Counted from the stretch's first letter, positions 49,028-62,214 are shown. The stretch: 64,000 nt of DNA from Ottelia alismoides (GCA_037367405.1 JAZKJV010000295.1:992001-1056000); one strand, 5' to 3'. Numbers and translations are program-made. Notes: generated from the sequence alone by a model not told the origin.

Positions 49028-50586
49028 AATTAACAAATGTAAATTACAAATAGCTCTCTCGTATATATTATAAATCATATTTATAATATATATGATTAAT
49101 ATGGATAGTGTTATACACATTATTCATATCCATGATAATTAAATCACATTTAATCATCTTGGATCTCTATTCTCATGTTCCCAAATAATATGAATCACAT
49201 TCGCATTATGCACATATTTGATAATTAAATCACATTTAATTATCTTAGATAACTCTCTTTATAATATGAATCGAATTCATATTAATCATGATAATTAAAT
49301 CACATTTAATTATCAATTTACTCAATGCTTGGATACATATATCAACAATGAAATTACCCTGAACTCTTTCAAGGATAATGCACTTTCTCTGCGGATACTT
49401 GGAGATAAGGACAGGGCGATTGTATTGTTCCACGTATAGTGACTTGGATGTTGAGATTACATCTCAAATCCATATCTCGGGCCTCCCATAGGTGCTTGAT
49501 TAAATCAAGACCATAAATCCAATCTTCTCATTGCATCTGAATCACATTCAGATCAATATCCAACATTTAGACCAAGATCAGATCACTTCTCTACTGAGAG
49601 ACTAAAATCCAGACCTGTTTCATCACTCCATAGGAATGGAAGCGTCATGGTTATACAATCGTTTATGATCACATCACCCTCAGGTATTCCCAATACCTGT
49701 ACATCCTGCATACTGGAAGGCCCAGAATAATCCCGAAGTATAAGATCAATTTTTACACTGTCTACTTCAATGATTTATCATTAAGTTTCTCAATTGACTA
49801 TTGGGAGTTGGTATCGATCATATACTTTCCAAAAGCATATATCATACCCAAGTGTTGATCATATACTTTCCAAAAGTATATCAAACCTACAAATTCAGTC
49901 AAGCTTCCAAAGCGAGACGATAGTGCACGAAATTTGATTCTTCCCAATATCTCATGAGTGATCTCATGTCTTCCGGTTCAACAATGAATCTGTATGATCC
50001 CTTTGAGAGATCGTATTACTCATATGCCCTTACATGCACACCAGCGCTCCGGTGTATAGACCTTGATTAGGTCATCAACCTATTGGTCTGCCAAATGTAC
50101 ATACTCAGACATATAGTAACACATCTGTCTCCGGTCAGAGGATGCATGCCTATATCATGATAACATACGTCATAGGACTTTGGTTATCTCGATATCATTA
50201 AGTCAACTCCTTGACCTAACTTATCTAACACCTCCGAATCTCTATTTCTATGCAGAGGACTTGCATCAAGAGGTCGGTTAGATATCAGCCTAGATGAGAA
50301 AGGATTGTCATCTCCTACTCAAGCTGGAGATCATCTCTTAACAATCATTTGACGGTGCTTGATGAGTTCTCAATCTAACTCTTTAGATATTCATCCAAGC
50401 ACCGGCCTCTATGATTCAATAATTGAATCAACAGTTGTATGATCATCAAGATGGCCATGGTGCATAACCCTAATTGTACTAACGGACCTATTTTACAAAT
50501 TATTTATTCTTCATTTCAGATCAAGGAATGATATTCACAATAACATTTATTGCATAATGGCTCGTCGTGGGCTTGCATGTCCAACA

Positions 50587-50591
50587 ATACT
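50587..50591. repeat. target site duplication of C3, right copy (ATACT)
   Basis: Pairs with GTACT at 38375-38379. Confidence 0.75.
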
Positions 50592-53500
50592 TATGCTCTC
50601 ACTAGCAGTAGTGGATCTAACACTGTGGAGTGGATTATGGACTCTAGTGCTATACATCATCTGTGTGGAGACAGGGGTCAACTTTCATCTTACAGATAGG
50701 TTTCTCCAGGACGCACTGCGGTTATTGCAGATGGAACACACTCCCCGATTACTGGTCAGGGGGAGATTAGCTTGACACCTTCTATGCATCTAAAGAATGT
50801 GTTGCATGCACCTAATTTCTATATGAATTTGATATCGATTAGGCAGATTATGAAGGATTTACATTGTCGAGTCATTTTTTATCCATCTTCTCTTATTTTT
50901 CAGGACATCCTTACGGACAATGTGATTGGTCATGGCTGTGAGCATGGGGGTCTCTATCGCCTTGTTCGCCCTCCATATGACGGAATCTCCTCTCTACCTG
51001 TTGGACCTATTTCTCCATTTATGTGGCACATGCGCTTTGGTCATCTCCCGCTTCAGAATTTATGGTGTGTTCTTCCCCAGATTTCACCTCACACGTCCTT
51101 TCAATGTGAGGCTTGTCAGTTGGGAAAGCATCATCGGTCTACCTTTCTCAGTCGTCAAAGTCGGAGTAGTACCTCCAATTTTGAGTTGTTTCATGTGGAC
51201 ATTTGGGGTCCGAGTCGTGTCCTTGATCATCAAGGGCACATGTTTTATCTTGTCATTGTTGATGATTTTTCTCATTTGTCATGGGTATTTTTATTAAAGA
51301 ATAAATCTGAAGCTGGAAATATTATCAAATATTTCATAAATGAAGTTCATAATGTCTTTTCTGCCCCTGTGAAAATTGTGAGGACTGATAATGCCTTGGA
51401 ATTTTGTACCAACTCTCTCTAGTTATTTTTCAACCCAAGGAATTATCCACCAAACAACATGTGCCTATACTTCCCAACAGAATGGGGTTGCGGAGAGAAA
51501 ACATCGTCATTTGCTTGATGTCACTGGGACTCTTCTCATACAGAGTTGTGCTCCTCATTCTTTCTGGGGAGATGCCGTTCTTACAGTGTGTTATCTTATC
51601 AATCGCATGCCATCATTAGTCTTGGGTGAGAAGATTCCTCTCTGTGGTTTTTTCTGAAAATGAATTATTCTCACTTACCCCTCGTGTGTTTGGCTCGGTT
51701 GCCTTTGTCCACCAGCTATCTCCAGGTATTGACAGGCTCTCTCCTAAAGCTGTCAAATGTGTCTTTATCGGGTACTTTAGGACACAAAATTTGTACCGGC
51801 GTTATAATCCGCTGTGCAGGAAATATTATATTAGTGCTGATGTTACATTTTTTAAGTATGTTATGTACTTTTCTCCTTCTAGTGATAGGTTGATGTCGTC
51901 TGACATTGATGACACCTCCTCCACCATCACCACAACCATCTTCAGCACCAACACCACCTCCACCACCACCACCTCTGCCTACACCATCCTCCCCACCACA
52001 GTTCCTATTCACCATTGCCACATCACTGTACCCGTCGGCCTATGCCTGCTCATGGTCATCGTTCATCATCTATCTCGCATGAGGTATGTTCTGAGAATAT
52101 TTCTAATGATGGATCAAATGGTTTACCTGAGCAGGCTTCGTTACAGGGGACAGATGAGGAGGTTACTGATTTAGATTTACCTATTGCGCTTCAGAAACAT
52201 AAGCGAAGCTGTGCGTCATATCCTATAGTATATATGGTTTCTTTTGATCGTTTGCATGGTGAATTCAGGAACTTTACTCTTTCCCTATCTGTTGTGGACA
52301 TTCCACGGAATTACCAGGAGGCTTTGCAGGATGGTAGATGGGGCTTAGCTATGGAGGAAGAAATGGCGGCTCTTTAGTCAAGGGGTACCTGGAGTCTTGT
52401 TCCTACTCCTGCGGGTGTGTCTACAATTGGTTGTAAATGGGTGTTCACAGTCAAACAAAATGCAGATGGTAGTATCGACAGATACAAGGCACGCTTAGTA
52501 GCATGGGGATTTACATAGACATATGGGGTGGATTATCTTGACACATTTTCACTTGTTGCTCATCATTCCACCTTATGGAATCTTCTATCTATTGCTTTTA
52601 TTCGAGATTGGCCATTGTTCCAGTTAGATGTCAAGAATGCATTCTTATATGGTGATCTTCAAGAGGAAGTCTACATGCAACAACCACCTGGTTTTGCTGT
52701 TGAGGGGGAGTATTCACAAGTGTGTAGACTTCATAAGGCGATCTATGGCCTTAAACAGAGTCCTAGAGCTTGGTTCCAAAAGCTTTCAGATCTGTTTGAA
52801 AAACAGGGGTATAAACGTTCCAATGCAGATCATTCCCTCTTTATACAGAAAACATCTAGAGGTATGGTTGTAATTATGGTATATGTTGATGATATTCTCA
52901 TTACAGGAGATGATATACAAGAAATCAAGAGGGCAAAAGAAATGTTGGGTCATGAGTTTGTCACCAAGGACCTTGGAGTCCTTAGATATTTTCTGGGACT
53001 GGAATTTGCCAGGAATCAACAAGGACTCATGATGACTCAAAGGAAATATGTCACTGACTTACTGAATGAAACATGAATGCTTGGATGTCAGCCTGCCAGT
53101 ACACCTATGGATCTAAGTATGAAACTATATGATGATGATAATGACGAAGTGGATAGGAGGAGATACAGAGAACTAGTTGGTAAACTTCTTTATGTTACCA
53201 TTATTAGACCCGATATATCCTTTGTTGTTAGTTGGGTGAGTCAATTCATGGAGCAACCACGTCAGGTACATATGGATGCTATAGTATGATACTCAGGTAT
53301 CTTAAATCATCTCCAGGTGCAGGACTATTATTTAAGAAAAGCAAAGAGATCACTATCTCAGCATGCGTAGATGCAGATTATGCATGATGTCCTAAAGATA
53401 GGAAGTCCACCACTGGATTTGCTGTATATGTTGGGGATTCTCTCGTCTCATGGAGAAGCAAGAAGCAAACTATTGTAGCAAGATCCAGTGCAGAGTCTGA

Positions 53501-53836
53501 ATATAGGGCGATGGCCCAAGTTAGTACAGAAATGATGTGGGTTAAAGTTGTTCTCACTGACCTATATATAGATGTGCCACTTCCTATGGTGCTGGAATGT
53601 GACAATCAAGCTGCTATATTTATTGCAAATAATCCAACATTTCATGAACGAACCAAGCATGTTGAGGTTGATTGTCACTTTATACAAGATATGATTCAAA
53701 AGGATTTTATCTCCACATCTTATGTCAGCTCAGGGGACCAAACCGCAAATATTTTCACCAAGGCCCTACGTAGAGGACCATTCCAGAAGTGCTCGTCCAA
53801 GCTGAGCATGATCGACATCTATACTCCATCTTGAGG
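50592..53836 (+). pseudogene. A pol: protease, integrase, RT, RNase H
   Basis: EWIMDSSAIHHLCGDRG (50625; the protease DSGA reads DSSA), LHAPNFYMNLISI, WHMRFGHLPL, CEACQLGKHHRSTF, FHVDIWGPSRV, RTDNALEF, SQQNGVAERKHRHLLD (integrase acidic triad present). Thr/Ser/Pro-rich linker at 51900-52020. RT from 52390: [56 protein letters not shown] (intact YVDD). RNase H: RRRYRELVGKLLYVT, RKSTTGFAVYVGD, RSSAESEYRAMA, CDNQAAIFIANNPTFHERTKH, FTKALRRGPFQKC. Stops or frame breaks at 51421, 51650, 52376, 52516, 53074, 53287 and 53385. Confidence 0.92.
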
Positions 53837-53839
53837 GGG
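53831..53839 (+). other. A polypurine tract
   Basis: TTGAGGGGG directly before the 3' LTR; the RNase H frame ends in it (stop TGA). Confidence 0.85.
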
Positions 53840-53998
53840 TGTAGAGATATATGTTATGTTATACGGTTACGTTGTTTTGTATTGTTTCTTATTTTCTTTC
53901 TTCTTATGAACTCTTTATGTAATTTACCCATAGGCGTCTCTCCTATATAAGAGAGCTTAGGGTTAGTGGAATAAACAATTCTCTTATTTCTTCCAACA
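53840..53998 (+). repeat. A 3' LTR (159 bp)
   Basis: Same length as the 5' LTR, 8 transitions apart; followed by ATAAC. Confidence 0.92.
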
Positions 53999-54003
53999 AT
54001 AAC

Positions 54004-57000
54004 ATACAACAACTTCCCTATCAGCTCTTTGTATCTTTATTTATCCACCTCTTCAGAGTCATCATCGTAAAGCCTAGCATTAGGGGTCCATTGATATGGT
54101 GCAGGTCTGCATCCTGTCATGCTTGTCTCAGATAGCAGGTCAGTAACATACTTCCTTTGCGTCAAAACCATACCATTCTGATTTCATGCAACCTCTAACC
54201 CATGGAAGTAACGTAGTTTCCCAAGGTCCTTGGTTACGAACTGATGTCCAAGGAAATCTTTAGTTGCCTGAATGCCATGTTCTCTTAATATAAAGAGAAT
54301 GATCTGCAGTAGATCTGACAAAACCCTTCTGTTTAATCAACTCCGAGAGCTTCTGAAACTAAGCCCTCGGACTCTGCTCAAGGCCATATATAGCCTTGTG
54401 AAGTCGGCACACCATACTAGACTCCCCCTCAGCAGTAAACCTCGGTGGTTGCTGTATGTAAACGTCCTCCTGCAGATCACCATACAAGAATGCATTCTTC
54501 ACATCTAATTGAAACAACGGCCAGTCACGTACCACAGCAACAACAATATGAATCCTCAGTGTAGAGTGACGTGCAACTGGAGAGAAGGTGCCCTGATAAT
54601 CCACCCTATACGTTTGGGTGAACCCATGAGCAACTAACATGGCCTTATATCTATCTACAGTACCATCAGCACGATGTTTGACAGTAAAAACCCACTTGTT
54701 TCCAACAACAGATGCACCTGGTGGAGCCTGTACAACATTCCATGTGCCACGAGACTGTAAAGCTGCCATTTCCTCCTCCATGGCCAGATGCCACTGGCTA
54801 CTCTACAACGCGTCCTGATAGGTCCAGGGTATTTCCACAGCAGACAATCCCACAATAAACTTTTGAAAATCCTTGGAAAAACATTCCAAGGAAACATGTG
54901 AAGCAAGGGGATGCATAGTGCATGCCCTCTTCTGCCTCCGAAAAGCTATAGGCACATCCAGATCGTCAGTCCGTGCAGAAAGTGTATCATCCAAGCCCTC
55001 TTGTACCTCAGTCTATTCATGCAAATCACCAGTGCCATTAGAAGAACTCAAATGTTCATAACATACCTTAGGCGTGCTGGATGATGGAGGAGGCACATGA
55101 ACATGAGGCCGCCGCTGGTAAACCTGCGGATAGAAAATGGGTGATGGTGGAGGTGGCAGTAGAGGTGGCGGTGGAGGAGGTGGCGGCGGAGGAGACGGTG
55201 TAATGGAGATCGGAGGTAGAGGCATATAGACCTCTTCTCCATCCTCTGAAGGAATGAGCTTGTCACCCATGGGAGGAAAGTACATAATGGACTCAAAGAA
55301 GGTGACATCTGCACTGACGTAGTATCTTCGTCGAATCGAGTCAAAGCAATGATATCCCTTTTGGGTCTTGGAATACCCAATGAATACACATTTGACAACT
55401 ATGGAGAGAGCTTGTCAAGACCAGGAGACATTTGATGAACAAAATCTACCGAACCGAAAACACGAGGCGTAAGTAAGAAAAGATCTGTCTCGGAAAATGC
55501 AATCAAGAACAAGATCTTCTCCCCCAAAACTGAAGAGGGCATACGATTTTCTAGGTAGCAAACGATTAGAATCGTATCCCCCCCGTATGAATGAGGGGCA
55601 CGACTCTGAATCAAAAGAGTTCTGGTAACGTCCAAAAGATGGCGGTGTTTTCATTCAGCCACCCCATTCTATTGAGAAGTATACGCACATGATGTCTGAT
55701 GAACAATACCATGGGATCGAAGGAATTGGGAAAGCTGAGTACTGCAAAACTCTAGTGCATTATCTGAACGTATAAACTTGATTTTTGTTGAAAAAATGTT
55801 TCTTATTTCATTAATGAAAGACTGAATAACAAGACCAGCATCGGACTTGTTCTTAAGAAGAAAAACCCAAGACAACCTTGAAAACTCATCAACTGCAACA
55901 AGATAAAACCTATGTTCCTGATGATCCGGGACACGACTGGGACCCCAAATATCAAAATGAATTAACTCAAACAGACTATGACTACTCCGACCCTGACGAC
56001 TCTGAAAGGCAGGGCATTGATGCTTCCCAAGCTGGCAGGCCTCCCACTGAAAGGTAGAGCGAGGAGAAATCTGTGGAAGAACGTAACACATCTTTTGCAG
56101 AGGAAGATGACCAAATCGAAGATGCCACATATAAGGAGAAATAGATCCAGTGCGAAGAGAAGAGACACCAACATAAAGAGATTGCACTAGTCTGTAGAGA
56201 CCTCCTTGCTCACGGCCATTTCCAATCACCCTGCCCTTTAGTATATCTTGAAACACAAGAGTAGATGGATCAAATATGGCATGACAATGTAAATCCTTTT
56301 TGATTTGACTAATTAAAGTAGATTCATAGAAAATTCAGGAGCGTAAAGGACATTTTGAAGCCTCATTGCAGGGGTCAACTGCACCTTCCCCTGACCAGTG
56401 ATGGGAGAATGTGGCCCATTTGCTATCACAACAGATCGTCCAGGCCAAGTCGGACGAAAAACACTAAACTGGCCTCTCTCACCACAGAGATGATGGGATG
56501 CTCCTGAATCCATGATCCATTCTGACAAGTCTACCCTGTAACAAGTAGTAAAGGCATATGTTATACCTGATGTAGATGTTGATGCTGAGGCAGCCACCTC
56601 TGAGGATCTTGAAGGAGAGCTGGTTAATCCAGTAGTAGGCATAATCTCCCTGAGTCGAGCTACAAGTTCATCAAATCTCTGATCATAAACAGGTGAAGGA
56701 CTCCCAACCTATTGTATCTGCACTATAACCCGAGCTGAAGCAAGAAATCCATGCTTAGAATAGCATGTTTCCTCAGAGTGGCCAGATCTGTGGCAGTATG
56801 TGCAAGGCTGACGGGGTCAACCACCCCCTCCTCTGCCACAACTAGAGCTCCCCCTACCACGATATGTTGTAGGGTTTTCCCTACCACGACATGCAACCAT
56901 AGCTGAAGATGTCTGAGACTGCAGGGTACTACCGAAGGATATAGATAGCCTACTCAATCTGCGATATGCCTCCTCTATTGGAGGTATGGTAGCATCAGTA

Positions 57001-57560
57001 AGAATCTGGGCTCGAGCATCATCTTAAGAGCTGCTAGAATGACCCTAGTCATCACAGAGTCTCTATATGCCTTGAGCTGCTCTGGCGTAGCAGTCAAGGG
57101 AATGTAATCATGTAACTTCTCAAACATACCCCTCAAAGAAGTGTAAAGGGTATGAAGGACACGACCATTCTGCTTCGATGTGAAGATATCGTGCTGGATT
57201 TGTAGTATCTTCGACTCATTCTTCACCGTAGAGTATGTAGCAGCAAGAATGTCCCACATAGCCTTCGCAGTAGGCTGACTCAGATATCATTGGCTATCTC
57301 TGACGACACATTCCCAGATAGCCATACCTGTGCATAAGCATCATCTGCCTCCCATGAGCCATTTATCCCAGTCTTGTCACTTGACTCCTCCACTGTGAGG
57401 ATGTGTTTCTTGCCATTGCATTGCATTAAGCTCATGAACTGCATAGCCCACAGTTTATAGTTTGTCCCATCCATCTTGAATATGGGTGCTGGCCCTTTGA
57501 AGGCACCCATGGATGGAATGCTGTTCTTGTTGTCGGACATGATGACAACTATCTCCAAGA
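54004..57560 (-). pseudogene. B gag, protease, integrase and RT
   Basis: - strand, high to low: gag SMGAFKGPAPIFKMDGTNYK (57520), WDILAATYSTVKNESK (57259), knuckle CTYCHRSGHSEETC (about 56800). Protease IMDSGASHHLCGERG (56525, intact DSGA). Pre-integrase WHLRFGHLPLQKM, CQLGKHQCPAF, integrase FDIWGPSRVPDHQ, RSDNALEF, ending in TSQ (55669). After a short out-of-frame gap, DVTRTLLIQSRAPHS. Linker with long proline runs (55140-55215). RT EEEMAALQSRGTWNVV, NKWVFTVKHRADGTVDRYKA, QLDVKNAFLYGDLQEDVY, YGLEQSPRA, then after breaks ELIGKLLY at 54027-54004, where A interrupts. Several frame breaks; fewer stops than A in protease and integrase. Confidence 0.9.
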
Positions 57561-58028
57561 CCGGGTTATCAACAAGAACTTGCGTCTACGCTGACATACA
57601 GGAAGATGGTTGTGGGTGTAGACTCATACCATAACCTCTTCCATTCCTTAGAGACGCCTTCGGGTAACTAGGGTGTTTTGGATAATCACGTCACACCCTA
57701 GAAACCCAAGAACAAGACTACAATGGTCACAACGTAGGATGGAATGGTGGGCTGAGATGGTACAACATGATGCACGACGTGAAAGAGCTGGCTAGGCGGC
57801 TGGGCGGCGATGCCGCACACCGTGGGAGGGTGGCTGGGCAGCATGGGAGGCATGTTAGGGCGGCAGTGCTGTACCCGTAGGTGCTTCCGGGCGGCACGGC
57901 TATGCGGCGGTGCCACACCCCACGGCTGGGAGGCACGACGCAGGAGGGCGGCTGGGTTGATGCACAGATGCGCGCTAGGGTTTTGGTGGAGGCGGGCTCT
58001 AGGACACGGGCTCTGGTCTAGGACCGTC
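57561..58028 (-). other. B leader, GC-rich
   Basis: Between the primer binding site and gag. Rich in GGGCGGC/GGCTGGG runs. No gene. Confidence 0.6.
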
Positions 58029-58040
58029 GCTCTGGTATCA
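58029..58040 (-). other. B primer binding site (variant)
   Basis: The - strand reads TGATACCAGAGC next to the 5' LTR, followed by GACGGTCCTAGACC, which parallels AGTGGTCCTAGACC in A. Two bases differ from the usual TGGTATCAGAGC. Confidence 0.75.
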
Positions 58041-58178
58041 TGTGGAAAGGAAAAGTTGTATTTCTCAAAGCCCTAGAGCTCTCTTATATAGGAGAAAAGC
58101 TCTATGGGAAAATTACATAAGATAGAGTAGAGAAATAACAAATATAAATAAAGACTAAGAGATACAAGAATCTCAACA
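58041..58178 (-). repeat. B 5' LTR (138 bp)
   Basis: Matches 35929-36075; TATATAAG on the - strand at 58090-58083; followed by the GGAAT duplication at 58179-58183. Confidence 0.9.
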
Positions 58179-58183
58179 GGAAT
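58179..58183. repeat. target site duplication of B, right copy (GGAAT)
   Basis: Identical to 35924-35928. Confidence 0.85.
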
Positions 58184-61100
58184 AACTCACCATCTAAACA
58201 CTCGTCATATACAAAGAGGAGCCCGCTCCAATCCAGTAAGGGAGCGACAATTTCAAACTTTCTCAAAGGTAATGACTTCGTCATCATATCGACATCTTTA
58301 TCATTTGTGTGGATCTTGTCATGAACAAGTTTCTTCTCTTCTATGATATTTTGTATCCAATGATATTTCACATCAATGTGCTTCGACCTCGCATGAAAAG
58401 TGGAGTTCTTACCAAGGTAAATGTCACTGTGATTGTCACAATACAACACATACTTGTCCTGACCAAAATCAAGTTCCTGCATGAACTTCTTCATCCACGA
58501 TAACTCCTTGCACGCCTCTGTAGGTGCGATGAACTCAACCTCTGTAGTGGATAGAGCAACACACTTCTGAAGTCGAGATTGCCACGAAATCACACCACCT
58601 ACCATTGGCATCATGTAACCCGATATGGACCTCCCATCAAAGTCACCTATCATGTCTGAGTCTGTTTAACCAAGAAGAATATGTTTCTCTGCTTTAAAAC
58701 AAAGAGATTAATTACTAGTACATCGAAGATATTTCAAGATCCACAGACTACTTCCCAATTTGAGATGAACCTACTAACAACTCTAATTGCATGAGAAATA
58801 TCTGGCATTGTACAAACCATGACATACAAGAGACTACCTGTGATTAATGTATAGGGAACTCTCTCCATGTCTTTCTTCTCTTCATTGGTCTACGAGCTTT
58901 CTTTGGAGCTTAACTTGAAACGCGCTCTAAGAGGTGTGCTTGTTGGCTTTGCCTTCTCCATGTGAAATCTCTGAAGTACCTTTTCAATGCACTTATCTTG
59001 AGAAAGCCATGACCTCCTTGCTTTCCGATCACGTGTGATCTTTATACCTAAAATTTAGCTTGCATGTCCCAAGTCCTTCATAGAAAAAGACTTGATCAAC
59101 TCCTTCAAGCAGGAAATTCTCCTACCATTGCTACCAACAATCAACATATCATCAACATAAATCAACAAAATAATGAAGTCATCATCTGAGAATATATTCA
59201 CGAAAACACAATGGTCTGAAGTAGTCTTGTAGCCATGCTCCTCTATAAATGACTTAAGCCTCTTGTACCATTACCTTGGCATCTGCTTTAAGCCATATAT
59301 GTTTTTCTTTAGCCTGCAAGCATGGTCTTTGTTCCCTTTGACTACAAAGTTCTCTAGTTGCAATATGTAAATTTCCTCCTCAATGTCACCATGGAAGAAT
59401 GTTATCTTCACTTCCATCTGTTCAACCTCCAACTCAAGGCTAACTGCAATACTGAGAATAGCCTAGATAGAAGACATATTCACCATAGGAGAAAAGATCT
59501 CTTCAAAGTCTACTCCCTTCCTTTGGTTGAAATATTTCACAACCAACCTAGCTTTGTACCTTAGGTTTGTAGAGTATTCATCATTTTCACTATATAAATT
59601 CATTTCTCAATGCTCTCTTACCTTTGGGCAACTTCACAAGCTCAAAGATGTGATTGTCATGAAGGGTCTCCATCTCTTTTTTCATGGATTCTATCCATTA
59701 CTCCTTGTTTGCATCTTACAAGGCTTCCTCGTAGCATTCAGGCTTGCTACTGTCTGCCAACAAAATGCACCCACGTGTAGAATATATGGTGGAGGGTTGC
59801 CTCTTCCTCACGGGTCTCTGTGGTAGGAGAGCATCAGAAGAAGGAGAGCTCTCATCATCCTACCTACCATCATCATCGCCATCACTTGCATCATCATCAT
59901 CATCAGGAGTGGAGATCTACCGTACATGCTCCTCATCTCCTGCATCTGGCACTTACTCATAAGTATCACCTGGAACCACATGTGGAGCTCTTTATTATGG
60001 ATCTGACTCCACATCATCTGGCTCATAGTTGCTCGAGGGAGAGTCCTTAGCATCTTTCTGGATATCCTCAATGGTTTGGTTTTCAGAAAAGTCCACATCC
60101 CTGTTCCTCACTAGTTTCTTCTCAATTGGATCATACAACCTACAACCAAGCTCATTTTAGTCATATCCTAAGAAAAGACAATGCTTTGTCTTTGCGTCCA
60201 ACTTGGACCTTTCATCCTTGGGAACATGCACAAATACGTGATATCTAAAAACCTGCAAATAGTTGTATGAGATATCCTTTCCATGTCAAACCCTGTCAGG
60301 AACATCACCATCCAAGGGTACATGTGGAGAGAGATTTATAACATGAACTGTAGTAAAAAGTGCTTCACATAAAAAAGAACTAGGAAACTTAGCCTCGAAG
60401 AGGAGATATCCGATTTACTCCATCAAGGCCATGTTCATTCTCTCTATTATGCCAAGCAACTGTGGTGTCTTGGGTGGAGTCTTTTGATGCCTATACCATG
60501 AGATCTGAAATACTCATCAAATGACCCAATATACTTATCACCATTGTCACTGTGGATGCACTTAGTTTCTTCCCGGATTGTCACTTCACTAGTGCATGGA
60601 AGTCCTTGAAAACACCAAGGACTTGGTCCTTCCGCTTTAAGGAATAAACCCAAACTTTCTTGGAAAAATCATCAATGAATGTAACAAAATAGAGTGTACC
60701 CCTAAGAAAACTTACTTTCAAAGGACCGCAAATATTTGTGTGAACCAACTCCATGCATCTTCCTAGAGGGCGGATGGATCTTGATGGAGACTCTCCTATG
60801 TTTCCCAGCCAAGCAATGTGTGCATCTCTCCAGCTTCTCTTTCTTCACATCTGCCAGCAGTTTCTTTCTCACCAAGCAATGCAATCCCTTCTCACTCATG
60901 TGACCCAATCATTGATGCCACAACTCATTGGATTTTACATCTCCAATCATATGTACAACATCATGGGAAATAGATGCATTCATGATGTAAATATTGTTGC
61001 TATACTTGCCACGAACAACCAAGGATCCCCGAGTAAGCTTCCATTGTCTGCCACCAAAAGTGATGAGGTATCCTTCATCATCAAGTTTCTCTGCAGAAAT

Positions 61101-62140
61101 GAGATTCAAGTGCATGTCTAGTTCATGTCTCACATCTTTGAACATCAACACCGCTCCATTGGCATTCTTCAAAGCAACCTTGACAATGCCAATAACATGA
61201 GACAAATAACCTTTTCTCGTCTTCTATGTGCCAAAGTTACCGGGTATATATGAAGAGAAGAACTCTCTCTGAGATGTAACATGCAAAACAAAACCATTAT
61301 CAATAAGTCAAGAAGTACCATTTTGTGCGGCATTCACCATCTCATCATCATAGACAATGAGGAGCTCATACTGTGCAGCTACAACAACGTTGTCATTCTT
61401 CGTTTCTTTCTTGTCACCTTTATTCATGTTATCTCTCTTGAATTGGAAGCAATACTTCTTAATATGTTATTTCTTCTTGCAATAGTGGCACTCCATGTTA
61501 TGATATCCGAATGTGGACTTGCTCCCGCTGTTATCTCTGTCTTTATCGGTCTTGATCATGCTACTCCCTTGTTCTCTAAGACGAGAGCCTCCGAATGTGA
61601 AGAGATTCCTTGGGTTTTTCTTTGCATCTCCTTAATGAGAATGTCGGACTTTACAGCCTCCAAAGAAATAACCTCGTAAACTGCAGAGTTAGTAAGTGAA
61701 ACTATGAAAGTCTCCCAAAATCTGGCATAGTAGCAAGCAACAATAGTTCCAACACCTTGCCTTCAAATTTTATTTATATGCTCGTCAATTGACTTGTAAC
61801 TCCTTAAAAATCATTCAGAAAATCTAACATAGAGCTGCCCTCTTTGAACCTCAAGTTCGCCAATCTCTTGAGAAGTAACAATTTGTTACTTCTCGTCTTT
61901 GAGGCATAAAGAATTTTCAACTTAAATCACATACTTCTAGCATGGCTTTCATCTTGGATGTGATTGTAAACATTCTCATCAACGAACTGTCTGATGAAAC
62001 CATAAACCTGCTTGTGTTCAAATTCCCATTCCTTATCTATTTTGGCTTCAAGTTTTTGCGTGGTGAACACTGAAAGGTACAGATCTTCACATATAAAAGA
62101 TCACTTATCTTTTTTTTCCACAAACTGTAATTAGTCTCAT
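58184..62140 (-). pseudogene. D gag-pol remnant (Tork/Tnt1-like)
   Basis: - strand, high to low: gag remnant (62140-61500, NYSLWKKKDK, then FVDENVYNHIQDESHA) with a knuckle C-HY-C ... H-IKKY-C near 61490 broken by a stop. Pre-integrase MFKDVRHELDMHLNLISAEKL and NELWHQ (61205-60909), LGHMSEKGLHCL, CTHCLAGKHRRV (60908-60702). Integrase core with SDNGDKYIGSFDEYF (60555). RT with LIYVDDMLIVGS near 59160 (intact YVDD). RNase H DFDGRSISGYM, LSTTEVEFIA, CDNHSDIYLGKNSTFHARSKHID, KYHWIQNIIEE, MMTKSLP (58653-58270). The KHIDVKYHWI and MMTKSLP style is that of the Tork/Tnt1 group. Stops and frameshifts throughout. The 3' end is cut by B after ECLDGELF. Confidence 0.88.
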
Positions 62141-62214
62141 TTAGATTAATCATACGAATCGAACCAATATCCATTTTGTAATCCACCATTGAACAAGTTT
62201 TGATACTACTCTAA

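Larger units (their letters stand above)
38380..50586 (-). mobile_element. Copia LTR retrotransposon C3, with rearranged 5' LTR
   Basis: Same family and orientation as C1 and C2. 3' LTR 38380-41036 (2657 bp), internal 41037-46214, primer binding site 46201-46212, 5' LTR 46215-50586 (4372 bp). The 5' LTR is about 1.7 kb too long because it contains a captured copia integrase fragment (46618-47562) and a three-copy tandem array (47839-49027). The coding region is dead. It is inserted in A. Confidence 0.9.
46215..50586 (-). repeat. C3 5' LTR, enlarged to 4372 bp
   Basis: 46215-46617 and 47563-50586 match the 3' LTR. The GA repeat is at about 47662-47691 and the TATA-like box at 47737-47744 (- strand TATAAATA). 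The integrase fragment lies downstream of this box, in the R/U5 part, so a transcript from this LTR would read into it in its coding direction. Confidence 0.88.
36766..53998 (+). mobile_element. Copia LTR retrotransposon A, interrupted by C3
   Basis: LTRs of exactly 159 bp at 36766-36924 and 53840-53998 differ at 8 positions by eye, all transitions. Primer binding site and polypurine tract are in place. Gag (37408-38379) and protease-integrase-RT-RNase H (50592-53836) are separated by C3, inserted in the gag/protease spacer with a TACT-core duplication. It lies in the RT/RNase H region of B. Most stops in pol look like CAG, CGA or TGG converted by C to T or G to A. Confidence 0.92.
35929..58178 (-). 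mobile_element. Copia LTR retrotransposon B, interrupted by A
   Basis: Short LTRs at 35929-36075 and 58041-58178 (about 140 bp), GGAAT on both sides, primer binding site at 58029-58040. On the - strand gag-pol runs 57560-54004, stops inside RT/RNase H where A is inserted, and resumes at 36760-36123. Joining across A (duplication GTAAC/ATAAC) makes the sequence run on in frame as ELIGKLLY then VTITMTDISFAVSRVSQ. By eye four substitutions plus one ~10 bp indel separate its LTRs. It is a sibling of A, with similar gag, integrase and RT. Short LTRs and motif style suggest the Ale lineage (tentative). Confidence 0.9.

Noticed and set aside
51716..52021. - strand frame rich in glycine
   Set aside because: It is the reverse of the Thr/Ser/Pro linker of A pol (ACC/CCA-rich); no independent support.
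59808..60098. - strand Met-rich frame near 60 kb
   Set aside because: CAT-repeat low complexity in the D pol linker, wrong frame relative to RT and integrase.
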